Source of the DNA: Streptomyces sp. HM190
Lineage (GTDB): Bacteria; Actinomycetota; Actinomycetes; Streptomycetales; Streptomycetaceae
Assembly: GCF_009857135.1 (NCBI RefSeq)
Contig: NZ_CP047318.1
Coordinates: 3,782,001-3,846,000 of the forward strand
Length of the DNA: 64,000 nt
Direction: 5' to 3'
The translations under genes and the position numbers were made by a program. The notes beneath the pieces are model-generated. The model saw only the letters and a list, made by a program, of their open reading frames with translations. It did no database searches and was not told where the DNA came from. Shown in pieces: positions 25,656-34,677 of the stretch (positions are counted from its first letter, which is position 1; each line of letters starts with the position of its first letter).

Positions 25656-25894
25656 CATAATCGTCCGGCCGTCGAACGCGGACGCGCACCTCCCCCGGCC
25701 CGGGTACGCCGGGGCAGGGCCCCCGCTGGCCCCGCCCGCCCCGGTCACCGCAGCGCGGCCACCGCGACTCGGCCAACTCGAAAGCCACCGATCCCCCTCC
25801 CTTGTCCCGCGGTTCACCACCGCATACGAAGGTGTCCCGCACCACCACCGCACCCTCCACGCCACCTCACCCACGACCACCCGGGGAGCAGCAG

Positions 25895-27538
25895 ATGTGC
25901 GACGACCACCACGGCGGCGCCCACGGCGACGGGAACGGCAGCAGCGCCGGGAGCGACGGAACCGGCAGGGACTGCGGGAGCGGCGCGGGCGGGAGGGGCG
26001 ACGGGACCGGCGCGGGCTGGAGGGGCGGCGGCGGAAAGGAGGTCGGACGGCGCGCGCTGTTCGTGACGTCGGCGGCGGCCTCGCTTACGTTGGGAGGCGT
26101 GACCTTCGGCACCGGCGGCGCGGCGGCCGCGGACGGCGACCAGGAGACCCGGACGATCCGGGGCACCCTCCCCACCGGCTCTCCCGACTTCGTGTATGTG
26201 CCGGTGGAAGTACCGCCCGGGGTGCGCGAGTTGAAGGTCGCCTACCGCTACGACAGACCCGCCGTCCCGGCGGGCACGGCCGGCAACGCGCTCGACATCG
26301 GTGTCTTCGACGAACGCGGAACCGACCTCGGCGGCAAGGGCTTCCGCGGCTGGTCGGGCGGTGCCCGCACCGAGTTCTTCGTCCGCGCGGACGAGGCGAC
26401 CCCCGGCTACGTCCCGGGCCCGGTCCGGCCCGGCACCTGGCACATCGCGCTGGGCCCGTACACGGTGGCGCCGCAGGGACTGCCGTACGAGATCACGATC
26501 ACCCTGACGTACGGACCGCCCGGCGAGCGGGTGAAGCCGCTGTACCCGCCGGAGCGGGCCAGGGGCCGGGGCCGGGCCTGGTACCGGGGCGACTGCCATC
26601 TGCACTCCTGGTACTCCGACGGCCGCCGCACACCCGCCGAGATCGCGGCGCTGGCGCGGGCCGCCGGGCTCGACTTCATCAACAGCTCCGAGCACAACAC
26701 GCAGTCGGCGCACGCCCATTGGGCCGAGCACGCGGGTGACGACCTGCTGATCCTGCTGGGCGAGGAGGTCACCACGCGCAACGGTCACGTGGTCGCGCTC
26801 GGCATGGACCCCGGCACGTTCGTCGACTGGCGCTACCGGGCCCGCGACAACCGCTTCGGCGCGTTCGCCCGGCAGATCCGCCGCGCCGGGGGCCTGGTCG
26901 TCCCGGCGCACCCGCACGCCACCTGCGTCGGCTGCAACTGGAAGTTCGGCTTCGGCGAGGCGGACGCCGTGGAGGTGTGGAACGGCGGCTACTCGCCGGA
27001 GGACGAGGTCGCCCTCGCCGACTGGGACGGCATGCTCGTGGCGTCGGTGCGGGAGGGCCGTGGCTGGATCCCGGCGATGGGCAACAGCGACGCCCACCGC
27101 GACCCCGACCCGGTGGGCCGCCCCCAGACGGTCGTCCTCGCCGACGACCTGACGAGGGACGCCATCCAGGACGGGCTGCGGGCCGGGCGGTCGTACGTCG
27201 CCGAGTCGAAGGACGTGTCGGTGGCGTTCACGGCGTCGGGCGCGCGCGGGGAGCACGCCGGGATCGGGGAGCGGCTGGAGGTGGACCGCGACGCCCCGGT
27301 CACCGTCCGTCTGGAGGCGACGGGCGCCCCCGGCTGCCTCATCCGCTTCGTCACCGACCAGGGCGTCCTGTTCACCTCCCCCGCGCTGCCGGACTCCGGG
27401 ACGGGCTCGGCACAGTGGCGGACGACCGCCTCGTACGCGGCGTACGTCCGCGCGGAGGTCCGTCACCCCCCGGTGGTCCCCGGCCTCCCGGGCCCGATGG
27501 CGGCGTTCACGAACCCGATCTTCCTCGGGCGGCGGTAG
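25895..27538 (+). CDS. exported CehA/McbA-family PHP-domain metallohydrolase
   Basis: 547 residues from ATG 25895 (GGGGAG ribosome site). The Gly-rich N-terminus is followed by a Tat-like signal GRRALFVTSAAASLTLGG with an Ala-rich cleavage region. Residues about 85-210 form a beta domain; the PHP domain begins at GDCHLHSWYSDGR and contains SEHNTQSAHAHW, VVPAHPHATC and GNSDAHRD, supplying the metal-binding His/Asp residues. Family members hydrolyse phosphoesters or carbamate-type bonds. Substrate unknown. Single gene. Confidence 0.8.
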   Translation: MCDDHHGGAHGDGNGSSAGSDGTGRDCGSGAGGRGDGTGAGWRGGGGKEVGRRALFVTSAAASLTLGGVTFGTGGAAAADGDQETRTIRGTLPTGSPDFVYVPVEVPPGVRELKVAYRYDRPAVPAGTAGNALDIGVFDERGTDLGGKGFRGWSGGARTEFFVRADEATPGYVPGPVRPGTWHIALGPYTVAPQGLPYEITITLTYGPPGERVKPLYPPERARGRGRAWYRGDCHLHSWYSDGRRTPAEIAALARAAGLDFINSSEHNTQSAHAHWAEHAGDDLLILLGEEVTTRNGHVVALGMDPGTFVDWRYRARDNRFGAFARQIRRAGGLVVPAHPHATCVGCNWKFGFGEADAVEVWNGGYSPEDEVALADWDGMLVASVREGRGWIPAMGNSDAHRDPDPVGRPQTVVLADDLTRDAIQDGLRAGRSYVAESKDVSVAFTASGARGEHAGIGERLEVDRDAPVTVRLEATGAPGCLIRFVTDQGVLFTSPALPDSGTGSAQWRTTASYAAYVRAEVRHPPVVPGLPGPMAAFTNPIFLGRR

Positions 27539-27660
27539 CGGAGGCGGCGAGGCGGGGGAACCCTCGTACGGAACAGCCGTGTTGGGGATTAGGTTGGGGT
27601 CGAGACAACCCGTGCGTCCGCAGGCGTGACGCACCTGCTCGGTGGAGGAGAACGGCGCCC

Positions 27661-28476
27661 ATGACCGATCACGCGGCCACGCCCGAACCCGCGGCGAAGG
27701 AGAAGGTCGACACTTCGGTGCCCGCCTCCGCCCGGATCTGGAACTACTGGCTGGGCGGCAAGGACAACTACCCGGTGGACGAGGAGGCGGGCGACGCGTA
27801 CGCGGGCGCGTTCCCCGGCATCGTGACGATCGCCCGCAGCAGCCGGGCGTATCTGCGGCGCAGCATCCGGTACCTGGTGGAGGTGGAGGGGGTCCGGCAG
27901 TTCCTGGACGTCGGCACGGGGCTGCCCACCGCCGACAACACCCACCAGGTCGCCCAGCGCAGCGCCCCGGAGTCGCGGATCGTCTACGTCGACAACGACC
28001 CGATGGTCCTCGCGCACGCCCGCGCGCTGCTGTACTCCGCGCCGGAGGGGGCCACGGCGTACGTCGACGCCAGCCTCTACGAGCCGGAGAGGATCCTTCA
28101 GGCGGCTGCGCGGACCCTGGACCTGTCCCGGCCCACCGCCCTGATCCTCAGCGGCATCCTGGGCCACGTCGGCGACTACGAGCAGGCCCGCGACATCGTC
28201 CGCCGCCTCCTCGCCGGGCTCCCCTCCGGCAGCTTCCTCAACATCAACGACGGCTCCCGCGGCACCGACCCCGACTACGAGCGGGCCCAGGACGCCTACA
28301 ACGAGACGGGCGCCGTCCCGTACTTCCTGCGCCCCGTCGAGCAGATCACGGGCTACTTCGAGGGCCTGGACCTGATCGAGCCCGGCATCGTGTCGGTACC
28401 GCTGTGGCACCCGGACGCGGACACACCCGCCCCGAAGCCGATCGGCCAGCACGGGGGCTTGGGCCGCAAGCGGTAG
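27661..28476 (+). CDS. SAM-dependent methyltransferase, DUF574 (Methyltransf_19) family
   Basis: 271 residues starting at ATG 27661 with a GGTGGAGGA ribosome site. The early motif ARIWNYWLGGKDNYPVDEEA and FLDVGTGLPTADNTHQVAQ are signatures of the actinobacterial DUF574 S-adenosyl methyltransferases; VYVDNDPMVLAHAR is the acidic motif binding the SAM ribose. These paralogues are abundant in Streptomyces and lack a defined substrate. Monocistronic. Confidence 0.85.
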   Translation: MTDHAATPEPAAKEKVDTSVPASARIWNYWLGGKDNYPVDEEAGDAYAGAFPGIVTIARSSRAYLRRSIRYLVEVEGVRQFLDVGTGLPTADNTHQVAQRSAPESRIVYVDNDPMVLAHARALLYSAPEGATAYVDASLYEPERILQAAARTLDLSRPTALILSGILGHVGDYEQARDIVRRLLAGLPSGSFLNINDGSRGTDPDYERAQDAYNETGAVPYFLRPVEQITGYFEGLDLIEPGIVSVPLWHPDADTPAPKPIGQHGGLGRKR

Positions 28477-28634
28477 GGCGAGGCCCGGGCGGGTGAGCCG
28501 GGGCCCCGCCCCGAGGGTTCCCGAGCGGGCCACGACGGCGGCGCGGGCGGGCGGGGCGCCGTGGATGCAGCCGATGCGGACGCCGGAGCCGGACGGAGGG
28601 CCGAGCCACGGCACTCGGGACGCAGACCCCGGCG

Positions 28635-29171
28635 TCAGCGAAGCCCGAAGGAGGCCCGCCGCTGCCAGCGCGTCCCGTCGTGGACCATGAGGTCGACCGA
28701 CGACACGTGGGCGCTGACGGGAAGCCGTCCCCGGAGATCGGCCCCGGCCTCCTCCAGCACGGCGTCGTCCTGCCCTTGGGCGACGGTCAGATGAGGCACC
28801 ACTTCCGTGAAACGCCCGCCGAACGGCGGTGTCTCGGGCCACCGTTCGGCCACCGCCTCCGTGAGCCGCCGAAACGGCCCGTCGGGCCGCGGGGTGAGAT
28901 ACAGGATCCCCGGGAACCGCCCGCAGTGCGCGAACTGAGTCTCGAAGGACGTGTGGCGTCCGATCACCTCGGCGACGGCGGCGCAGGTACCGCTGTCGAT
29001 GCGGGACGCGTCGAGGAACGGGAAGAGCACGGTGACATGCGCCGGGACACCCGCACGAGCCGAGGGGTCCAGCCGGTCCCGCCACGCCCGAACAGCCGGC
29101 TCCGCCTCGGGTATCCGCACGATGAGTCCCGTCCGACCCGCCCGGAACTCCCCGGAATCGTCGTCTGCCAT
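28635..29171 (-). CDS. 2'-5' RNA ligase-family (2H phosphoesterase) protein
   Basis: 178 residues from ATG 29171. Two HxTx motifs mark the 2H phosphoesterase superfamily: HVTVLFPF near residue 46 and HLTVAQGQDD near residue 127. Such proteins hydrolyse or ligate 2',3'-cyclic/2'-5' phosphodiester bonds in RNA. Upstream methyltransferase gene on the same strand ends 63 bp away; possible operon. Physiological role unknown. Confidence 0.8.
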   Translation of the reverse strand: MADDDSGEFRAGRTGLIVRIPEAEPAVRAWRDRLDPSARAGVPAHVTVLFPFLDASRIDSGTCAAVAEVIGRHTSFETQFAHCGRFPGILYLTPRPDGPFRRLTEAVAERWPETPPFGGRFTEVVPHLTVAQGQDDAVLEEAGADLRGRLPVSAHVSSVDLMVHDGTRWQRRASFGLR

Positions 29172-29233
29172 GCCCCATGGGTACCCGTCCCCGCCCCGAA
29201 CCGGCAAGGACGGGGCGGCGTGAGGCGGTGTGG

Positions 29234-29956
29234 TCAGCGGTGGGCTACGAACACGAGCTCCCTGCCGGGGCGGTCCGGGGCGTCCCGTACCTCTCTGAGC
29301 GTGTAGCCCTGCGCCGTCAGGTCCGTCTCCACCTCCTCCCGTTCGCGGAACCGCAGCGTGGAGTCGGAGGTCAGCTCCTGGCCGTCCGCACGGAAGACGT
29401 AGTGCCAGCGGAACGACACCAGGGGCCCGTCCACGTCGGTCAGCTCCACCCAGCTCTCCACCTCGCCGACCCCCGGGACGTCCGTCACCCCGTATGAGTC
29501 CGCCCGGTTCCACTTCTCCCACGCCCGCGCGGCCGGGTCGCGCGTCTCGAAGACGAACGCCGCGCCCGGCCGCAGCGCCTCGTAGACGCCCCGGAGCGTC
29601 CCCCGCCAGGCGTCCGCGTCCACGATCTGCTGGGCCGCGTTGGCCGTCATCGTGGCGAGGTCGACCTGGAGCGGCGGCAGCGCGGTCGCGTCACCGTGGA
29701 TCCAGCGGACCCGGTCACCGCCGGGCTTCGCCCGCGCCACCTCCAGGGAGGCGAGCGCCGGGTCGACCCCCACCACCTCCGTTCCCCGCTCCGCCAACAG
29801 CAACGCGAACACGCCCGTCCCGCAGCCGATGTCCAGCACCCGCCGTGCGCCCAGTTGCTCCGCGAGCCGCAGATAGGCGTCCAGGTCACTGCGGTCGGGG
29901 TCGAGCGAGTCATAGATACTGGCCAGCCGCCGGTCGTGGAAGATCTCGTCAGGCAT
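29234..29956 (-). CDS. class I SAM-dependent methyltransferase
   Basis: 240 residues from ATG 29956 (MPDEIFHDRRLASIYD), chosen because the conserved N-terminus begins there rather than at ATG 29992. Motif I VLDIGCGTGVFALLLAERG near residue 40, motif II VVGVDPALASLEVAR and motif III DLATMTANAAQQIVD are clear. The later part is beta-rich with a lipocalin-like feel (WVELTDVDGPLVSFRWHYVF). Small-molecule methyltransferase of unknown substrate. Confidence 0.8.
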   Translation of the reverse strand: MPDEIFHDRRLASIYDSLDPDRSDLDAYLRLAEQLGARRVLDIGCGTGVFALLLAERGTEVVGVDPALASLEVARAKPGGDRVRWIHGDATALPPLQVDLATMTANAAQQIVDADAWRGTLRGVYEALRPGAAFVFETRDPAARAWEKWNRADSYGVTDVPGVGEVESWVELTDVDGPLVSFRWHYVFRADGQELTSDSTLRFREREEVETDLTAQGYTLREVRDAPDRPGRELVFVAHR

Positions 29957-30226
29957 GCGGTCACAACTGCCCACGCGACGCGTCGAGATCACGCGACGGG
30001 GCCATGGAAGCCCCCTTCTGCCGGTCCGGGGCCGCGGCCCGGCTCCCCGACCCGGGCGCCAACCTCAGATCATCCTCTGAACCCGCGCCCGCGCATGGCC
30101 CGGTTCCTCCCCCGGTGCCACGATCACGATCAGGATCTCGTCCACCGCAGGGACCACGCGCTACGCGTCACACGCCACGCGCCGCACGGCGTCGTCCACG
30201 GACCGACCGGACTCACGGGGGTTTTC

Positions 30227-30751
30227 ATGTCGCACCGCACCCGCTCCGCCCGCACCCTCCCGGTGGCAGCCGTCCTGCTCGCCGCGGCTGCCACCGCCGG
30301 CCCGTCGGCCGTCACCCCCACGTCCGAGGCCACAGTGTCGCAGCCGCCCGTACGGCCGTCGGCGCAGCGCCAGGCGAAGGTGACGCGGCCGGTGGTGCTC
30401 GCGGCGCCGGATCTGGGCGGTGGCGACGTGCTCGTCCGTCAGGACGGGACGCGCGGCAGCCGGGTCCTGGAGTTCCCGGGGGCGGGGACGGGTGACGGTG
30501 GCGCGCTGGTCGTCGCCGTGCGGTGTCATGGCGAGGGGCGGCTCGCCGTCCGTCTGCGGCCCCTCGGTGTCGGCTTCCCCGTGGAGTGCCGAGCCGGTGA
30601 CGTCGACACCGTCCAGAACGAGTTCGCCGTCTCCCGTGCGCGGGACGCGGGCACCGTCGCGATCACCGCCACTGCCGTCGCCCCCGGCTCCCTGCGCTGG
30701 TCCCTGACGGTCGGCCGGGGTGCCCCCACGGCCGCCGCCCTCACTCCGTGA
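30227..30751 (+). CDS. secreted protein of unknown function
   Basis: 174 residues with an N-terminal signal peptide (RTLPVAAVLLAAAATAGPSA), then a Pro/Ser/Thr-rich linker and a beta-rich domain containing two Cys (VAVRCHGEG, FPVECRAGD) that could form a disulphide. No family recognised. Its 3' end overlaps the convergent HAD-type gene by 11 bp. Confidence 0.5.
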   Translation: MSHRTRSARTLPVAAVLLAAAATAGPSAVTPTSEATVSQPPVRPSAQRQAKVTRPVVLAAPDLGGGDVLVRQDGTRGSRVLEFPGAGTGDGGALVVAVRCHGEGRLAVRLRPLGVGFPVECRAGDVDTVQNEFAVSRARDAGTVAITATAVAPGSLRWSLTVGRGAPTAAALTP

Positions 30752-31298
30752 CCCCGTCGGCGAACTCCGCGAGCGCGGTGAAGTCGGCGGCGCGCAGACC
30801 GAGCCGGGGGTCGATCCGCAGCAGCAGGGCGGGGGACTTGTGGTGGACGGTCACGTGAGCGCGGTCCCGGCTGCCGAGTTCGTCGTCGACCCAGGCGAAG
30901 GGGCGGCCGGCGGCATGGGCGACGAGGTGGCGGGTCTTCCAGAAGAGACCCGAACCGTCGGTGCCGGGCGTCGACGCCCCGTCCGGCCACTCCACGACGG
31001 GCAGGGGCGGCAGGCCGAGGACGGGAGCGATGTACGTGTTGGCCTCGCCGACCCAGGTCGTCGCCCAGATCAGGTCGAACCGTGCGGCCAGGGCGCGGAG
31101 TTCGGGGCCGTGGGCCTCGTTGAGCCAGACCCGCAGCGGCTTGACCGCCGCCGGGGGCTGACCGGGATGCCGGGCGATCCAGCCGTCCGGCTTCATCCGA
31201 TGGGTGGTGTAACCGGCGGGCCGCCGCTCCGGCTTCGCCGCGTACGGGTTCAACGGCCCGTCCACGTCGAGGTAGAGGAGCGGCCGGGTCGTCGTCAT
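30741..31298 (-). CDS. HAD-superfamily hydrolase-like protein
   Basis: 185 residues from ATG 31298 (MTTTRPLLYLDVDGPLNPYA). The DVDGPLNP segment gives the DxD nucleophile motif of HAD enzymes; IWATTWVGEANTY and the late WVDDELGSRD supply motifs II/IV-like residues. It resembles the HAD domain of RNA-repair fusion proteins found in actinobacteria. Phosphatase or nucleotidase activity is inferred only from fold. Confidence 0.7.
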   Translation of the reverse strand: MTTTRPLLYLDVDGPLNPYAAKPERRPAGYTTHRMKPDGWIARHPGQPPAAVKPLRVWLNEAHGPELRALAARFDLIWATTWVGEANTYIAPVLGLPPLPVVEWPDGASTPGTDGSGLFWKTRHLVAHAAGRPFAWVDDELGSRDRAHVTVHHKSPALLLRIDPRLGLRAADFTALAEFADGVTE

Positions 31299-31416
31299 GC
31301 CCTCGCCTCCTACCTGCTTCGCACGGGGATGGCCGGGCGTCGTCACAGCCCCCGCGCCCCACCGACGTACGCACAGGGATGCTACGCGTCAGGCACCGCC
31401 GTCCGGGCCGCCCCCC

Positions 31417-32886
31417 TCACCCCGCCCAGACGATCGCCTGCAGTTCGCTGTACGCGTGCAGGGCGTACGCGCCCACGTCGCGGCCCACCCCGCTCTTCTT
31501 GAAGCCGCCGAACGGTGCCTCCATGTTGCGGCCGACGGTGTTCACGCCGACGCCGCCCGCGCGCAGGCGGCGGGCCACGCGGAAGGCGCGGGCCACGTCG
31601 CCGGACCAGACGTAGTCGATGAGGCCGTAGTCGGTGGCGTCGGCGAGCCGCACGGCGTCCTCCTCGTCGTCGAAGGGGAGGACGACCACGACCGGGCCGA
31701 AGATCTCCTCGCGGACGACCCGCATGTCGGCGGTGCAGTCGGCGAGGAGCGTGGGGGCGACGTAGAAGCCCCGGTCGAGCGGCGGGCGTTCGCCGCCGGT
31801 GACCACGCGGGCGCCCTCCTTGCGGCCCAGTTCGACGTACGCCTCGACGCGGTCGCGGTGGGCCGCCGAGATGACGGGGCCGACGACCGTGCCGCGCTCG
31901 CGCGGGTCTCCTACCGGCAACCGGGCCGCGTAGGAGGCGAGTTGGGTCACCACCTGGTCGTAGACGCCCCGCTGGGCGAGGACCCTGGTGGGCGCGGTGC
32001 AGATCTGTCCGCTGTAGAAGGAGAAGGTCGTGCCGATGCCGGCCACCGCCGCCGGCACGTCCGCGTCGTCGAAGACGATCGCCGCGCCCTTGCCGCCCAA
32101 CTCCATCAGCTGGCGTTTCATGTCGCGCCCGCAGACCTCCGCGATGCGCCGGCCGACCGCCGTGGAGCCGGTGAAGCTCACCATGTCGACGTCGGGCGAG
32201 TCCACGGCCGCCTCACCGGCCCGCGGGCCGCTGCCGCTCACCACGTTCACCACGCCGGGCGGGACCCCGGCCTCCTCCAGGGCCTGCGCCATGCGGTACA
32301 CGGACAGGGGGTCCTGCGGCGCCGGCTTCACGACGACCGTGTTGCCCATGGCGAGGGCGGGCGCGATCTTGCCCGCCGGGTTGGCCCACGGGTTGTTGTA
32401 CGAGGTGACGCAGGTGACGACGCCCACCGGCTGCCGTACGGCGAGCGCGCCCATCACCGCCGCCCGGCCGAACGGGCCCGCCTCGTTGACCTGCGGGGCG
32501 ATCGGTACCTCCGCCGGTTCCGGCCTGGCGTACCGCTGGAAGCGGGCGGCGGCCACCCCGACCTGCATGCCCCGCGCGGTGCCGGTCGTCGCCCCGGACT
32601 CGGCCCCGGCGAGGTCGGCGTAGGGGACGAGCCGGGCGCGGATCAGCTCCGCCGTGCGGGCGAGGACGGCGGCCCGTTCGTCGGGGGAGGTGCGCGACCA
32701 TGCCCCGAGGGCCTCGCGGGCCGCGGCGGCGGCCGCGTGGACCTGGCCCCGTGAGGCTTCCGGCGCCAGCCCGACGACCCCCTCGGTCGCCGGGTCGATC
32801 ACCTCGTAGTGCCCGCCGTCGGGCTCCACCCAGGTGCCGCCGATGAACAGCCGCTGCCGCTCCGGGGCGCCCGCCCCGCCGCTCAT
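31417..32886 (-). CDS. aldehyde dehydrogenase
   Basis: 489 residues, complete for the ALDH superfamily: cofactor region VTSYNNPWANPAGKIAPALA, SFTGSTAVG, general base MELGGK and catalytic Cys in SGQICTAPTR, then EEIFGPVVVV and the C-terminal NMEAPFGGFKKSG. Oxidises an aldehyde to acid with NAD(P)+. Its start overlaps the amidohydrolase stop (ATGA at 32883-32886), and it is the last gene of an operon read from the LLM gene at 35796 under two TCTGACG operators. Probably oxidises an aldehyde intermediate of that pathway. Confidence 0.9.
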   Translation of the reverse strand: MSGGAGAPERQRLFIGGTWVEPDGGHYEVIDPATEGVVGLAPEASRGQVHAAAAAAREALGAWSRTSPDERAAVLARTAELIRARLVPYADLAGAESGATTGTARGMQVGVAAARFQRYARPEPAEVPIAPQVNEAGPFGRAAVMGALAVRQPVGVVTCVTSYNNPWANPAGKIAPALAMGNTVVVKPAPQDPLSVYRMAQALEEAGVPPGVVNVVSGSGPRAGEAAVDSPDVDMVSFTGSTAVGRRIAEVCGRDMKRQLMELGGKGAAIVFDDADVPAAVAGIGTTFSFYSGQICTAPTRVLAQRGVYDQVVTQLASYAARLPVGDPRERGTVVGPVISAAHRDRVEAYVELGRKEGARVVTGGERPPLDRGFYVAPTLLADCTADMRVVREEIFGPVVVVLPFDDEEDAVRLADATDYGLIDYVWSGDVARAFRVARRLRAGGVGVNTVGRNMEAPFGGFKKSGVGRDVGAYALHAYSELQAIVWAG

Positions 32887-34613
32887 CTGGTGCTCACCGT
32901 GCGGGTGTCGCGCCCGGACCGCAGCACCTTGCCGGGTACCGCCCCGGTCACCACGTCGTCGCGGATGGTCTCGACGCCGTTGACCCAGACCGCCCGTACA
33001 CCGAGGGCCTTGGAGTCCAGGCGCGGGCTGTCACCCGGCAGGTCGTGCACCAGGGTGGCCTTGCCGGCGTCGATCCGCTCCGGGTCGAAGAGGACGAGGT
33101 CGGCGTGCCAGCCCTCCGCGATCCGCCCGCGTTCGCGGAGACCGAAGAGCCGCGCGGGGTCGTCGGTCAGCATCTTCACCGCCTGTTCGAGGCCCACGAG
33201 CTTCCGGCCGCGCAGACAGTCCCCGAGGAACCGGGTGGTGTAGGGGGCGCCGCACATGCGGTCCAGGTGGGCGCCGGCGTCGGAGCCGCCGAGGAGGACA
33301 TCCTCGTGCCGCCAGGTCTCGGCGCGCAGCGCCCAGGACGCGGGGTCGTTGTCGGTGGGCATGGGCCACAGCACCGTACGGAGGTCGTCGGCGGCGCAGA
33401 TCTCCACCAGGCAGTGGAACGGGTCCTGGCCGCGTTCGGCGGCGATGTCCTTCACGACCCGTCCGGTGAGGCCCTCGTTCGCGGCGCTGTAGGTGTCGCC
33501 GATGACGTACCGGCCGAAGTTCGCTAGCCGCCGGAAGACGCCCGCCTCCTTGCTGTCGGCGCGCCGCAGCAGCTCCGCGCGGACCTCCGGGTCGCGCAGC
33601 CGTTCGATCCGCTCGGGCACGGGCAGGCCGAGGACCGGGCCCCAGCCGGGGATCAGGTTGAGCGCGCAGAACGTGCCGAGCGACATGTTCATGGGGGTGA
33701 GGATCGGCATGGTCAGGGCGACCACCCGGCCGCCGGCCTTGCGGGCCCGCTCGCCGGCCTCCAGCTGCCGCGGCACCCGCTCGGGGACGGCCGCGTCGAT
33801 CGTGAGGACGTTCCAGTTCAGGGGGCGTCCCGCGACCGAACTCATCTCCACGAAGAGGTCGATCTCGTCGTCGCTGAACTGGTCGAGGCAGCCGGCGACG
33901 ATCGCCTCGATCTGGGTGCCCTCGTGCTCGCCGACGGCCTTCGACAGGGCGATCAGCTCGGCCGGCCGGGCGTGCCGGGACGCGACCGGTTTGCCGTCGC
34001 CGTCGCTGTGGGAGGACGACTGGGTGGTCGACAGGCCCCAGGCGCCCGCCTCCATCGACTCGTGCAGCAGCCGGACCATCTCGGCCAGGTGCGCCTCGGT
34101 GGGCTGCCCGCCGATCGCGTCCGGCCCCATCACGTACCGCCGCAGCGCGCAGTGCCCCACCATGAACCCGGCGTTCACCGCGATCCGCCCGTCGAGGGCG
34201 TCCAGGTACTCGCCGAACCCGTGCCAGTTCCAGGGCGCGCCCTCCTCCAGCGCGACCAGCGACATCCCCTCGACCTTGGACATCATGCGCCGCGTGTAGT
34301 CGGCGTCCTCGGGCCGGTCGGGGTGGAGCGGCGCCAGCGTGAAGCCGCAGTTCCCGCCGGCGACCGTGGTCACCCCGTGGTTGAGGGAGGGCGTCGCGTA
34401 CGGGTCCCAGAACAGCTGGGCGTCGTAGTGGGTGTGCGGGTCGACGAAGCCGGGGGCGAGGACGAGCCCGGCCGCGTCCTCGCAGGTGCGGGCCTCCTCG
34501 GTGACGTTCCCGATGACGGCGATGCGGCCGTCGCGCAGGCCCACGTCGGCGGTGTGGGCGGGCGCGCCGGTCCCGTCGACGACGGTCGCGCCCCTGATGA
34601 CATGGTCGAGCAT
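32883..34613 (-). CDS. amidohydrolase, D-aminoacylase/N-acyl-D-amino-acid deacylase-like
   Basis: 576-residue TIM-barrel metal-dependent amidohydrolase: VDPHTHYDAQLFWDP near residue 57 provides the HxH metal ligands, and GGSDAGAHLDRMC near residue 450 the late Asp. The C-terminal beta domain ends with the typical ADLVLFDPERI. Called D-aminoacylase by similarity, but such long paralogues in actinomycetes often occur with acyl-CoA catabolic genes and the true substrate is unknown. Middle gene of the LLM-amidohydrolase-ALDH operon, 64 bp after the LLM gene. Confidence 0.8.
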   Translation of the reverse strand: MLDHVIRGATVVDGTGAPAHTADVGLRDGRIAVIGNVTEEARTCEDAAGLVLAPGFVDPHTHYDAQLFWDPYATPSLNHGVTTVAGGNCGFTLAPLHPDRPEDADYTRRMMSKVEGMSLVALEEGAPWNWHGFGEYLDALDGRIAVNAGFMVGHCALRRYVMGPDAIGGQPTEAHLAEMVRLLHESMEAGAWGLSTTQSSSHSDGDGKPVASRHARPAELIALSKAVGEHEGTQIEAIVAGCLDQFSDDEIDLFVEMSSVAGRPLNWNVLTIDAAVPERVPRQLEAGERARKAGGRVVALTMPILTPMNMSLGTFCALNLIPGWGPVLGLPVPERIERLRDPEVRAELLRRADSKEAGVFRRLANFGRYVIGDTYSAANEGLTGRVVKDIAAERGQDPFHCLVEICAADDLRTVLWPMPTDNDPASWALRAETWRHEDVLLGGSDAGAHLDRMCGAPYTTRFLGDCLRGRKLVGLEQAVKMLTDDPARLFGLRERGRIAEGWHADLVLFDPERIDAGKATLVHDLPGDSPRLDSKALGVRAVWVNGVETIRDDVVTGAVPGKVLRSGRDTRTVSTR

Positions 34614-34677
34614 GCCGCGCTCCTTCCGGGTGCCTGGTGACAGGGGGTGGGTGCCGCCCGTGGTGCCGGGGGCGGCC